This document shows positions 11,153 to 21,899 of a DNA stretch of 64,000 nucleotides, one piece after another. Both the position numbers and the translations under genes were made by a program. The notes under the pieces are model-generated. The model saw only the letters and a program-made list of their open reading frames with translations, did not search any database and was not told the origin of the DNA. Numbering within the stretch: position 1 is the first letter of the stretch; each line of letters opens with the position of its first letter. This stretch comes from Misgurnus anguillicaudatus (taxonomy: Eukaryota; Chordata; Actinopteri; Cypriniformes; Cobitidae), in contig NC_073356.2 of NCBI RefSeq assembly GCF_027580225.2, positions 15,033,501 through 15,097,500 of the forward strand. Direction: 5' to 3'.

Positions 11153-11633
11153 TTCTACTTCAACAAGTTAAAGATGCTGTTTCACGCAATAATGGTTTAT
11201 AGTTGAAATAAGTGTTGTTGTTGCTGGGTTTTTTTTTCTACTATTTTGCGATGCTGTTTTAAATGTGTTTTTAAATATGTTTTGATTATTTTGGTGTTGC
11301 TGGGTTTTTTCTACTATTTTGCGATGCTGTTTTAAATGTGTTTTTAAATATGTATTTGGTTATTTTGGTGATGCTGGTTTATAGTTGAAATACGTGTTGT
11401 TGCAGAGGTTTTCTACTATTTTGCGATACTGGTTTAATTGTGATATTTTTTTTATTTATTTATTTATTTTTTTTTTGGATTGCTAGTTTTATTACGGTTA
11501 AGAGTAATTTAAGTGTTTTTTTCTTTTTGTTTGGCTATATCGACATTGGCTAACGTTAATTTGTAATGCTATTTTGGGCATAATCAGAGAAAATATCTGT
11601 GTAATCCTGGAGAAGTTCTAAATATTTCTGAAA
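11153..11633. other. Non-coding spacer with ~80-100 bp T-rich repeats
   Basis: Between the spliced gene and PolB. At 11213-11440 three diverged copies of a unit containing ttttctactattttgcgat and ttttaaatgtgtttttaaatatg lie in tandem. It is T-rich on the plus strand. No coding. Confidence 0.6.
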
Positions 11634-14600
11634 ATGGCTGGTAAAAGAGTGCGTTCAGATGATGATTTACATAGCTGTCAAGAAATACCTACTGTAAGGG
11701 CTAGGCATGAGGCTGAGACTGAAATGTTTGCTGCCGCACAAGACCAATTACTTGAAAGGGTAAACGAAATGATTCGGTCATATCCACATCAAATTTTAGA
11801 ACCTGTGCCTGCGAGGGTAGACCAAACATACGAACAAATACGTGAAAGGCAAAATGAAATGATTTGGTCATATGAACAAAGATTTGAAACAAATTTGTTA
11901 CAAACAGGTTATGGCGTAGTAAATCCTACCGATAATTCTAACACGACAGACACCCTTACGGGTTTAAGTCAGAGTGATGTGGACACGCTAGTGCGTGATG
12001 GAGGGACAGTAAGTGATTACACAATAGTCCCGAGACCCTATTTTAATGGTCTAGAAATCCACAGAAATCTAAATTTGCGCGAGATCATAACCACAGATTT
12101 GGCAGCGTACACTATATTTGTCCAAAATATTCTGTCGGAAATGGTTTCATTCTCCAGACAGATAGGAGGTGAGGGTTCATACATTAATATCAGTCTAAAA
12201 GGCCCCAGTCTCAAATCTGACGTTAACACTATACTGTGTCCCAGTAACGACTATGATGAAAATCGTTTTATCGAACAGTTTGAATCGGTTGCACAAAGTA
12301 ATGAACAGGTGTTGGCAGATGACAGTTTGCAACTGCATGTATCAATACCAAGGAGTAGGAAGATTACAGATATAGCCCATGATGATGTGATTAAGAAAAA
12401 AAGGATGTATTTGTTCTCACCTACCAACTTTACAAACAAGCTGTGTTTTGCAATATGTTTAGCAAGCTTTCTTGAACCCCATGCAGAGAATGAGGAGTTA
12501 GAACGTATGGCTGTGGATATACAGAATGCTGCAGGTCTAACCCCTCAAGACTGTGTGGGTTTTAACCACATTACAAAGTTTGAGAGTGTGATGGATTTGA
12601 AGATTGTGGTGTTTTACAGGTCAAGTGAGGGCAAGTTAGAGAATCATAAGACACATGACAAACCCCATAAAAAGACGGTATTTTTGTACTTGCATGATGC
12701 CCATTATCACCTGAAAACTCGTATTAAGGCATTTGTTGGATCATCGTATGTCTGCGAGTTCTGTTACAAAGGATACACAAACAGACAGGGTCACGATTGC
12801 AAATATACATGTTCTGTATGTAATGACAGTCGGTGTTACAAACATGCTAAAAAGACAATACACTGTCCAGACTGTTTGAGAATTTGTAAATCGCAATATT
12901 GCTTTGATGCTCATAAAAAAACCCTCTGCTGATGCATTTGGGAGATCGCCCTGTGATACCACCAAATACTGCGTTAAATGCGGTAGACGGTACCATGTGG
13001 CAGCAAGTAAACCTGACCAGACACATGAATGTCCCGCAGATTGCTGCTACTATTGCGGCGAGGATGTAAGTCACGATGGTGAACATGAGTGTTTCATACA
13101 ACCTATATCTGTCGAAGAGGTTCAGGAATGCTACATATTTTATGACTTTGAAACCCGTTGTGATAATGGTAAGCATGTTGCTAATTATGTCTGTGCCATG
13201 ACCTTTAGCGGTGAGAAATTTGAAAGTGCAGGTGAAGGGTGTGTAGAGGACTTCATTCGCAGATTCAGACATCCAAGATATAAAAACCACACATTTGTGG
13301 CCCACAATGGGGCAGGTTTTGATAACTTCTTAGTCCTAGAGTATTTCTGCGGGGCGGGTCTCAAACTTAACATTATCATGCAAGGCTGTAGATTGATCTT
13401 CATGTACGATGAGACTTACAAACAACGATTCATTGACTCGTTCAGTTTTATGCCTATGGCATTGTCAAAGACACCTGCGGCCTTTAATTTGACCACTACA
13501 GAGAAGGGTTACTTCCCCCATCTCTTCAATACATTGCAGAATCAAAACTATGTAGGCCCATACCCTGCAAAAAACTACTACGGCTATGCTACAATGACTG
13601 ATAGTGCCAGGCTAAAGTTTGATCAATGGTAGGACACACTTGAAGGGAAGGTCTTTGACTTCAGAAAAGAGATTGGATTGTACTGTATGAATGATGTTGT
13701 CTTACTTCGGGATGCATGTATTAAGTACAGGAAAGAGTTCATTGCATGTACAGAGATAGACCCCTTCAGATTTACGACTTTAGCATCATGTTGCATGGGT
13801 GTGTTCTAAACTCACTTTCTAAAACCTGATACAATAGCTCTGACCCATAACAATGCATACATACATCAGCACAAGACATTCTCGAATGCTTCGATTGAGT
13901 GGCTTGAATATGTGAAAAAGGCACGTGATGTCGACATGCATCATGCTCTGAATCACGGTGAAATGAAATTTGGTAATTTCTACCTCGATGGATTTTATGT
14001 CCAAAGCGATGGTGTGCAGAAAGGTCTAGAATTTGCCGGTTGTTTTCATCATGGCTGTAAGTCTTGTTTTAAACCTGACAGCATAAATGAGCAGTCCAAA
14101 ATAGCATATGGAGTCCTCTATCGTGCGTTTAACGACAGAAATGAGGTTTTGAAAAAATCCTACAATATTGACCTGGAGGTGATGTGGGAGTGTCAGTGGC
14201 GAAAGCTTAAACAGACTGACCCGGATGTGATGAGTTTTATGTCTACATATTCTGCACCAGAAAGACTGAAACCACGTGATGCGCTGTTTGGTGGCTGTAC
14301 AAATGCTTACAAGCTGTACCACAAAGCTGCAGAGGGGGAGAGAATTAGCTATGTTGATTTCACAAGTCTATATCCTTTTGTGCAGTCTCGAAGGCCCTAC
14401 CCCATTGGCCATCCTGAAATAATCTTCAAGGACTTTCAAGACCTTGAAAATTATTTTGGGCTTGTTAAGGCTACAGTCCTTCCTCCCAGAAAGTTGCTCC
14501 ATCCTGTGTTACCATACAGGAGTTGCGGTAAGCTGATGTTTCCTTTATGTCGTACCTTTGTGGATGAGCAATGCAAAATCATACCTTGTACACACACAGA

Positions 14601-15603
14601 TGAAGAAAGAGCAATTTCTGGGACATGGGTTAGCCTTGAATTGTTAAAGGCCATTGAAAAGGGCTATGTAGTCGTGAAAATTGATGAGGTATGGCATTTT
14701 CCTCAAACGTCTGACAAACTGTTTTGTGGCTATGTGAAAACATTTTTACAGTTTAAACAGCAGGCCTCCGGTTATCCGTCACATGTCATCACAAAGGCTG
14801 ATAAACAGGCATACATTGATGACTATTACCAGAAAGAGGGTATTCAGCTCGATCCTGAAAAGATCCGCAATAACCCCGCTCGTCGCTCGATTAACAAATT
14901 GTTGCTTAATTCGTTGTGGGGGAGATTCTCTCTCAGAGAGAACATGCCTAATTGTAAGCTTTTGAAAAACGCTCGAGATTTTTCTCAGTACATCTTTGGT
15001 TGTCAGTACGAAGTAACATTTTTCAGGTTTGTGTCTGACACAATTGCCTTGGTGCAATACAAACATGCAGAGGGGTCCTAGACCCGAGATGTTAATGTGT
15101 TTATCGGCGCATTCACAACGGCACATGCACGGTTGGAGTTGTACAATCTTATGGATAGGTTGTCCGATAGACTTTTGTATGGGGATACAGATAGTGTTAT
15201 CTATGTCTCAAGAGATGGAGATTGGGAACCTTCATTGGGACCTTATTTAGGGGATCTCACTAATGAACTTGATTCTGACGATACCATTACAGAGTTTTGT
15301 TCCGCAGGTCCTAAAACATATGGTTACCGTACTGCAAAACAACACATATGTCTCAAGACTAAGGGTGTAACGATGACATCAGAGAACTCTAAAGTTATCA
15401 CACTACAGTCTTTAATAGGCCTTGTTGACGATTTTGTAGCATCATCTGAAAGCACTCAGCAACTCCTGGCACATACTGACACCATTGTCAGAAATAAAAA
15501 GAATTTCACACTGAAAAACAAGTCAGTTGTTAAGAAGTTCCGTGTCGTTTATAACAAAAGAATATTGATGAAGGATTACACGTCGAGACCCTTTGGATAT
15601 TGA
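11634..15603 (+). pseudogene. polB: Polinton protein-primed family B DNA polymerase, broken
   Basis: Replicative polymerase of the element, about 1,320 codons. An N-terminal region (11634-12720) is followed by clustered CxxC/CxxxxC-His zinc-binding motifs (12740-13100). The 3'-5' exonuclease has YDFET (13141-13155) and AHNGAGFDNF (from 13300). The polymerase core has motif A DFTSLYP (14356-14376), motif B NKLLLNSLWGRF (14893-14928) and motif C YGDTDS (15178-15195). Damage: a +1 indel in the A7 run near 12915-12921 shifts the frame; in-frame TAG at 13630, TAA at 13807 and TAG at 15079 follow. All three segments after the frameshift share one frame and the catalytic residues visible are intact. 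The family uses a terminal protein to prime at the inverted repeats. The next gene starts 4 bp after its stop, suggesting co-ordinated expression. Confidence 0.95.
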
Positions 15604-15606
15604 AAC

Positions 15607-16292
15607 ATGTCTTATGGTAATCAGGGTATGCAAGGTACAGAGGGGTTTGATTTCAGAATTCACCATCCTTTCTCCATGGTAATTTCAGGGCCGTCATGCT
15701 CTGGAAAGACGTTCTTTGTAAAAATGCTGTTACAAAACGCTGAGAAAATTGTTTCAAAAATATTGAAAATATTGTGTTAATTTATGATTGTTGGCAGCCA
15801 ATGTATGATGATTTGATGAAAATGTTTGACATTAAATTTATTGAAGGAATTCCACAGAATCTAAATGACGACTCTATGTTTCCACTGAACAAAATACATT
15901 TTTTAATTTTAGACGATGTTATGAAAGATGCTAGTGGTAATTCTGAAGTTGAAAGAGTATTTACAAATTATGTACACCACAAAAATTTAAGTGCATTGTA
16001 TATTGTTCAGAACTTGTTTTGTCAAGGTAAATCCAGCAGGACCATCAGCTTGAACACCAATTATATGGTTCTGTTTAAAAACTCCAGAGATAATACCCAA
16101 ATTAACGTGCTAGCCAGACAGATGTACCCTCGAAATACTAAATTTTTCATGGAATGTTATGAAGATGCTACCAGCAACCCCTTCAGCTACCCACTGATTG
16201 ACTTTAAAGCTAAAACTCCAGAGCAGTATCGTCTCAGAACAGATTTGCTCTCACAAAATCCTGTTGTATACATTCAGAAAAAGAAGCGCTGA
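15607..16292 (+). pseudogene. Polinton packaging ATPase (FtsK/HerA type), frameshifted
   Basis: Motor that by family analogy drives DNA into the capsid. Walker A GPSCSGKT is at 15688-15711 and Walker B FLILDD at 15900-15917. An ATG at 15607 lies directly after the polymerase stop. The frame changes once near 15756-15760: one A appears missing from an A run, after which the reading continues to a stop at 16290-16292 and a basic KKKR tail. Total about 229 residues, normal for the family. The nucleotide-binding motifs are both intact, one on each side of the lesion, so a single-base correction would give a full-length frame; that could equally be a sequencing error. Confidence 0.93.
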
Positions 16293-16311
16293 ATTCATCG
16301 AATATTTGAGA

Positions 16312-16641
16312 ATGTCTGCTAGACTTTTAAGAAATCTATCTCTGTTAAAGCTATTATTAAAGGCTACACCTCGACAAAGACGTGTTATTTTAGAGGTTGC
16401 TACGGATGAGTTAATTGTTACATTGTGCGAAGTAGCTCTAAATGTTCTTCATGGCAATATACCTCTCACCCCACTACAATATCGGAAACTGAAGAGAAGA
16501 AGTAACGAAATCAAAATTGTTGCAGATAAGAAGGTTGGAGTTGGTAGAAAAAGAAGATTAATCAATCAACAAGGAGGTTTTCTGTTACGTCTTTTAAGTG
16601 TTGCAATACCGTTCATAACCAGTTTGATCACATCTAAATAA
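16312..16641 (+). CDS. Small basic Polinton protein with C-terminal hydrophobic helix
   Basis: 109 residues from ATG 16312, beginning 20 bp after the ATPase stop. Leucine-rich N-terminal half (residues 4-55), a central basic segment with KLKRR and GRKRRL (about 62-88), then NQQGG followed by a hydrophobic C-terminus (FLLRLLSVAIPFI). Proteins with this shape are conserved beside the ATPase in Polintons. The order basic segment, GG, hydrophobic tail resembles adenoviral core-protein precursors that adenain trims, so a DNA-condensing or membrane-active virion role is possible. That is inference; I assign no function. The frame is intact. Confidence 0.75.
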   Translation: MSARLLRNLSLLKLLLKATPRQRRVILEVATDELIVTLCEVALNVLHGNIPLTPLQYRKLKRRSNEIKIVADKKVGVGRKRRLINQQGGFLLRLLSVAIPFITSLITSK

Positions 16642-16658
16642 GTATTTGCTGATGGAGT

Positions 16659-17318
16659 ATGCTGAGAAAATGTTTTTTAGTACCGCAGCACCAGCTGGAT
16701 AACTTGAAAACTGGTACCTCTCGTGAATCTATTCAACATACCGTGGAAAACGACTTGGATATGACCATAAGAAATATTCTCTACAGGTCTGATCTGGACA
16801 CATATGAAAAAGCTAAGATGTATACAGTTGTTTTGCAGAGATTTTTAAACCTTTCTAGACAAGCGGACAGGAAGACCAACACATTAACATTAACTCTTCC
16901 ACAGCCTGATCACGTTGAAAATGAAAACCCCGTTGTGACGGGTCCTGTGAATCCGCCGGATACTTTGTCTAATGTTGCTGATGACATTTTAAAGAATGTC
17001 CCACAGAGAAGTGTTAAAAATGTTCGATACATTTTGGATAAATTGTCTAAAACTAAGGATATCACATCATGGACTGATTCAGGAGAGTTTGTGTTTAAAG
17101 GTAGATTGATTCCTGGATCACACATGCTCGATTTAGTTAAAAGCGTCACATCCCCACAAAAGGTCGCTGATGAACGGAGACCTATTGGATGGAACGAGTT
17201 TCTGGAGGCAATTGCTATTTTAAATATACCATTCTCTACTGTGCCTAACCATTATGTCAGACATGTAATTAACTCTTTCAAAAACAAGTCTACTTCAGTT
17301 ATTACAAACTCGTCTTAG
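16659..17318 (+). CDS. Conserved Polinton protein of unknown function
   Basis: 219 residues, opening MLRKCFLVPQHQLDNL and starting 17 bp after the previous gene. The first 90 residues look helical; residues about 85-110 are proline-rich and flexible (PDHVENENPVVTGPVNPP); the C-terminal half contains a compact region with YILDKLSK, FVFKGRLIPGSHMLDLV and RPIGWNEFLEAI. Similar proteins, as I recall, are found in this position in invertebrate and fish Polintons, and none has a function that I can name. It is the last rightward gene. The frame is intact. Confidence 0.7.
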   Translation: MLRKCFLVPQHQLDNLKTGTSRESIQHTVENDLDMTIRNILYRSDLDTYEKAKMYTVVLQRFLNLSRQADRKTNTLTLTLPQPDHVENENPVVTGPVNPPDTLSNVADDILKNVPQRSVKNVRYILDKLSKTKDITSWTDSGEFVFKGRLIPGSHMLDLVKSVTSPQKVADERRPIGWNEFLEAIAILNIPFSTVPNHYVRHVINSFKNKSTSVITNSS

Positions 17319-17533
17319 AGGAGTAATAAAAGAAAAAAGAGTCATCAGGGTACACCTCCAGAAAAATCTAATTTTTCAGAAGGGCATGTATTTTCACCCC
17401 CTGTTCTTGACAGAGGTCAATGGCTAAATTTTTTAAAACACTGAGAATGATTATTGTTGTTGTTATCTGTAATGTTGAATGTCGTAAATAAAAAAAAACA
17501 AAAGATGTAATACTTGTCATTGGTAGTTATTTA
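17319..17533. terminator. Convergent 3'-end region with poly(A) signals both ways
   Basis: Rightward and leftward gene blocks meet here. AATAAA at 17487-17492 serves the plus strand. On the minus strand AATAAA occupies 17530-17535 and overlaps the protease stop codon (17534-17536), giving a minimal 3' end. No gene recognised between. Confidence 0.6.
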
Positions 17534-18073
17534 TTAAGAAAATACAGGCATAAACATTTCACCTGTTTGTACACACTGAATACATTTGAAAACATTTTCA
17601 TTACAGTTAGATTGTTTTAATCTTTTCACAAATGTAGACACTTTTTTATCATTTTTAATTAAATCATCACTATACATTTTCAGTACATAATCATATTCAA
17701 ATCCCTTTGTCATATGGTAAAGAAAAAACACACAATGCTGTCCGCATGTGTCTGATGTAAAATCCTGTACTTGCACATTCGAATGTTGAATCTCCTTAGA
17801 ATTGAGTTTTAAAAAGTTTTTGATAATTGGTGGAAAACCTTGGTAATCTGGTTTATTGCCAAAACTGTCAAAGAAACATCCTAAACGCTCTTCGTTTATG
17901 TAGATGGCTAACCAATGTTGACCGGGAAGTCCAGAAGGATGTGTGTTCAATATAACCATTGATGGTAATTTTTTTAAAGGCTCTTTCGGTAGATAATCAC
18001 ACGGTAGTACTCCGAGAAAATGGATGTTGCAGGAAATCCGGTCCATAACTGATGTAAGCTGTACAGTATTCAT
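17534..18073 (-). CDS. Adenain-type cysteine protease (Polinton PRO)
   Basis: 179 residues, intact. Matches the adenoviral maturation protease family: catalytic His53 in GQHWLAI, acidic Asp69 in FFDSFG, oxyanion Gln near 103 and nucleophile Cys110 in SDTCGQHC, in the right order and spacing. By family knowledge it cleaves capsid and core precursors inside the assembling particle. It lies 9 bp downstream of the major capsid gene and is the last gene of the leftward block. It is one of the few core genes here without a lesion. Confidence 0.95.
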   Translation of the reverse strand: MNTVQLTSVMDRISCNIHFLGVLPCDYLPKEPLKKLPSMVILNTHPSGLPGQHWLAIYINEERLGCFFDSFGNKPDYQGFPPIIKNFLKLNSKEIQHSNVQVQDFTSDTCGQHCVFFLYHMTKGFEYDYVLKMYSDDLIKNDKKVSTFVKRLKQSNCNENVFKCIQCVQTGEMFMPVFS

Positions 18074-18082
18074 TTTTGAGTA

Positions 18083-19385
18083 TTAATAGTAGTCAACCAG
18101 GATCTGCCGACGATTTGATATTTCTATAACACTGTCAAAAGTAGCGTATAAAATTAAATTTACTGTCCAGGGGAGGAGTTGTCTAAAACGGGCTTCCAGT
18201 CTAATATTACCACTCTTAATAAGCGAAATGTGCTGCCCGCACTCCTCATCCGGAGTTAGATTGAATGCGTAGAGTGTATAGCCGTGCAGGAATTCTTCTC
18301 TATCAATAGATAGTCCCTGATTTTTAAGATGTCTTCCAGAGGCCAACGCTAACTGATAAAATTCCCTCACTGCAGAACCACTTCCAAATTCAGGTTGCAA
18401 CGGTTTTGAAGGAATCTGGACACCATCGGCATAAATGGATAAAAATTCAAGGTCGTAGTTTTTAAATGCAAAGGGGTTTTTATCATACGCCCCCACAAAA
18501 GCATCATTATCAACCATCGCTACTACGATAGATTTTGGTAAAGTTCTAAGAACAAGTTTTCTTGATTGCAGACACGCGATCCTGCAGGTACTGAGAAATT
18601 CTTCAGACATACTCTGTCGATTGGGTATTTGGCAGTGGTTGAAAGCAATGCTTGTGCATGCCCCAATCTTTCAGCCGGTGATACTGTCACTTTTTTCACA
18701 AATAAAGATGCTGACAGGATGTTTAGCTTGTAATCCGTAGCGTCGCTTCTCATCAAACAAAATTCATCTTTTCCTCTGGTCATACGAACTTTAATATCAA
18801 CCCCATTAAGCATCAGTTTCTCTTGAAAGAAAATGTCGCTGTGAACAGGTGAGAGAAGTTCGACCACATTACTGGCGTTGGTGAAGGCTGCCCTCTTTGT
18901 TAACCCTTGATTTGCCCCCGCAGGATCCGTTACGTCCATATGCCCCGCGGTGTCTTTGTAGAACAACGCTGCACTGAAGAGTGTTTCAAGAGCATCTTTC
19001 CCATAATTGGTAAGACATTCTATTATCCCGCGATAAGGGTATGTACTAGTACTTTGTGATATAAGTCGGTCCCCCAACGACACATCCACCCAAAAATCGA
19101 ACAGCTTGGATAGTTTATAAGGCCCACAGGAGCTCCATCTGCAATATCTGTGCCATCTGGATTTGTGATTTTGAGTCGTAAAAATAACAATGTATTGTTT
19201 AGATCCACATAATCCTCCCCCGTTCCGGCAATAAAAAATTCCAGAGGTGTAGAGTCTGAAATCGCTGATAATGGAGGTATTTCTATATATGTATTTTTCT
19301 CAATAGCCATCTGAGTCAGCGGTACTGTAAACAGATCCAGCTCTGATTTTAAACATTCTTCTGACATACTGTGTAGTAAAGCCAT
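18083..19385 (-). pseudogene. Polinton major capsid protein (double jelly-roll), frameshifted
   Basis: About 434 codons. The N-terminal MSEECLKSELDLFTVPLTQ (from the second ATG, a few codons inside), a central FSVPAG, NPFAFKNYDLEFL and the C-terminal VIEISNRRQILVDYY are hallmarks of the Polinton capsid family that is often annotated as F54H12.2-like. Two frameshifts split it: one A is lost from the A run at about 19092-19096 (plus-strand view), and one base is lost near 18545. Frames pick up again directly after each. The product would build the pseudo-hexagonal capsid lattice. It sits between the basic peptide gene and the protease. Confidence 0.93.
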
Positions 19386-19388
19386 GGT

Positions 19389-19556
19389 CTAAAATATTGT
19401 CTTTCTTCTCCTTTTTGCTACCGGACACTTTCTCGACTCCTTACGCTTGCGTTTTACAACTGAAGTTTTTTTCAGATGTCGTTTTCTTTTCTTCTGCGTC
19501 TGGCCACTCCTCCGGGCACCTGGGGGTCTAGACTCTCTTTTGCGTGCCATTACCAT
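19389..19556 (-). CDS. 55-residue highly basic peptide, protamine-like
   Basis: ATG 19556 (or 19550, giving MARKRE) to a TAG at 19389-19391, ending 3 bp before the capsid ATG. About 25 of 55 residues are Lys or Arg, with runs such as KKRKRHLKK and VKRKRKESRK, one Cys and no hydrophobic core. A short arginine/lysine-rich protein set among virion genes would suit DNA condensation or a nuclear signal; no family is recognised. The tight spacing to its neighbours supports it as a real gene despite its size. Confidence 0.6.
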   Translation of the reverse strand: MVMARKRESRPPGARRSGQTQKKRKRHLKKTSVVKRKRKESRKCPVAKRRRKTIF

Positions 19557-19598
19557 CAGTCCTGAACCTTCTTGACTATTATTGTTATTGTTAAAAGA

Positions 19599-19850
19599 CT
19601 AAGACATTGTATGGCTAACAACATCACTTATTATGTTCTTAGCAGCTGATTTAAGATGTGGTTTAGCTATGTTAAACCCATGTCTTAGTAATGGTATAGC
19701 CATTCTAAAGAGTCCGCGAAAAAGACCTCCCAACCCCGCTCCATACATAACCCCACCCCCTGCATAGCCAGGAAGCCCATTGCCTGCCTGATTCTGATAA
19801 TAGGCAACGTAACGCATGGGGTCAGTATTATGATTGTTGTAATATGCCAT
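19599..19850 (-). CDS. Protein-VI-like amphipathic virion protein
   Basis: 83 residues from ATG 19850 (86 if ATG 19859 is used). Tyrosine/asparagine-rich N-terminus (MAYYNNHN), then GNGLPGYAGGGVMYGAGLGG, then an amphipathic helical region (LFRGLFRMAIPLLRHGF) and a basic C-terminus. Polintons carry such a protein beside the penton gene; it has been compared with adenoviral protein VI, a membrane-lytic cement protein. MYGAG fits the adenain type II consensus (M/I/L)xGx-G, so the protease encoded 1.5 kb away could cut it. Frame intact. Confidence 0.7.
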   Translation of the reverse strand: MAYYNNHNTDPMRYVAYYQNQAGNGLPGYAGGGVMYGAGLGGLFRGLFRMAIPLLRHGFNIAKPHLKSAAKNIISDVVSHTMS

Positions 19851-19864
19851 TTTTTCCAAACCCT

Positions 19865-20710
19865 TTAAAAAAGACGTTGTTTCACGGGTCTAAAATGTAT
19901 TTTAGCACACACCTTTCCGTAGCTAAAACTTATGTCTTGATTTTGGTCGTCTTTCACTTGTATACTTATCTCAGTGATAGAAGATTTATTCACCGGTACG
20001 TAATGCAGCCTGTCGTATCTAACATTAATAATCTTGTTGTTCTCACCGTCTATATGGACACACCTTAGTAGTGGTACATGATAATCACCAACTGATTGAT
20101 ATTCTATTATATCTGTGTATATATACATGGTGTAGAATCCTCCATTTATATCTGCTTGATGGGGCGCATACGTCACAGATGTGTGTCCGTTACCATGGTT
20201 ATCATGAGTTGGAGGGTTTGTCTCTATTGCAATCCCCGGTTTTAACCCTAAAATTACCGCCAACTTTCCGAAAAACTTTAGTGAAGTCTTTGGGGGTCCT
20301 TTTAGAAACACCTTGTTTTTAACGTGGTCAAATCCAAAACTCACACCCGATGGTAGATTTGCATTGATCTCCCCGATCAAGAAAACAATGTCATCATAAT
20401 ATCCAGATTTTATTCTGTAAGGTACGTTCGTTGTCTTTTGATCGCCGTTAACGAAGATCTCAATCTCTTTGCCTTCAGCAGGGTAATCAGTGATATGTTT
20501 TATACCATTGTCGAGAATAAAGATAGCATCTTCCTCATTAAATGTTTACCATGACGTAGGATACTCAAATTCGATCAAGCCCACCTCCCATTCACCTTTC
20601 AGATGCATAGTTCTTGCTAAGCTGGTTGTATAATTAGATATTTTATTTCCCGGATAGGATGCTAACGAAGCATTGCAGGGCAATGTAACATAAAAGCCAC
20701 CCTCAGCCAT
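19865..20710 (-). pseudogene. Polinton minor capsid (penton-like) protein with one stop
   Basis: 281 codons. N-terminus MAEGGFYVTLPCNASLASYP and GEWEVGLIEFEYPTSW match the single jelly-roll minor capsid family. An in-frame TAA at 20546-20548 follows TSW, in a position where a one-base change from a tyrosine codon would give it; the remaining frame runs on without further damage to 19865. The product would form the capsid vertex. Gene order (penton, VI-like, basic peptide, major capsid, protease) is kept without any intruding gene. Confidence 0.9.
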
Positions 20711-20781
20711 GGTAGGTTTTTGCACAAATGCATGGCATCTATGTCGGTCCTTTATTTTATTGACGGCTGTACATCAACCAA

Positions 20782-21822
20782 CTATTTTTCATCGATCCAT
20801 GATGCAAATTTCGCAGGCCATCCGAGCCATTGTACCAACAATAATGTTTTGTTTCCTTTCTTCTTCTTGTCTAATATTTTTTCAACTTTAAAGGATTTGT
20901 TTTCACTTACAAGTATCTTTTGTAACTCTTCCTCATAAAAACGCCTTCGATGACATCCCCATCATAATCACACAATCTGTAAACAGGTGGCTCTCTTGGG
21001 ATACATGCCGATATAGTGAAAAACTCCTGCGTATAGTTTTCCTCATACCCTCTTGCAAAAGGACCTCTAACTTTAGAAATTCTAACTACGTCCCCAACTT
21101 TGTATCTAAATATGGGGTTTACACTGTGAGATCGGCTATCACCGTAAAGATTATGTAACACCTCGGATTTGTTTTCTTTGTTTACATCAATCGGTCTCAT
21201 CTTGATGCTTCTATGATAGTTGACGTTGTAGCCACGTGTTATGTCTTGAAGTTTATCGATATAGCGCTTTGAGTTTGTAGCCGTTAAATATCTCCACATC
21301 CTTCCTCGCAGAGTCCTGTTAAACCTCTCAATTACACTTGATTTTAATTCACTGGATGTTGCAAAATGCGTAATGTTGTACTTAAGTTTTTGGAAATGTT
21401 TGTTAAAAAATTCCTTCCCCTTATCTGTTTGTATTTTCTCTGGTACACGTCCCTCTTCCAGTATTGATTCAAAGGCTTTAGCAACCTCTACTGCGGACTT
21501 GTTTTTTAACACACGTGTCCAACCATATTTACTAAACAGATCTATTGTTGTCATTTTCCTTAGCATATGCAGACATATCAACTAGATCAGCCTGAAACTG
21601 CATATCGATACCATAGACAAATACCCGATTCCTTTTGTATTTTAAAGGCGCAGTTTTATGTAGTGTGTAGGCATCTTCGCCGGAGAGCCATTCTGACACT
21701 TCATCATTGGTTAAGCGAACACCCGTTTCTTTCAAAACAGCATCTTTTAAACGTTGTTTACCTCCTAAAGAACCGGGGTTTGAAGGCGTGTAATAAATCC
21801 TTTTCATTACTTCTTCAGACAT
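20782..21822 (-). pseudogene. Polinton retroviral-type integrase with chromodomain
   Basis: Reads from ATG 21822 (MSEEVMKRIYYTPSNPGSLGG). Catalytic D-D-E: Asp in QADLVDM, Asp in QTDKGKEF, Glu in ERFNRTLRG. After residue ~85 the frame shifts near 21560 (several bases lost between KEND and TTIDLF). A second shift at the A5 run 20937-20941 (one base missing) hides the C-terminus; in the corrected phase one reads KSFKVEKILDKK, LVQWLGWP and SWIDEK before a stop at 20782, which is a chromodomain of the kind Polinton integrases carry. It would insert the element and perhaps steer it by binding histone marks. It lies just upstream of the virion block. Confidence 0.93.
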
Positions 21823-21899
21823 ATTGTGACACCAGTCTCCACAAACGAATAACACAGAGGTTCGAAGTGGTACAAGTATTTATTGTGAAAGATTTTACA

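Noticed and set aside
12904..15603. Programmed frameshifting or stop read-through in PolB
   Set aside because: One frameshift plus three separate stops, with no slippery site plus structure pattern common to them; decay or sequence error is simpler.
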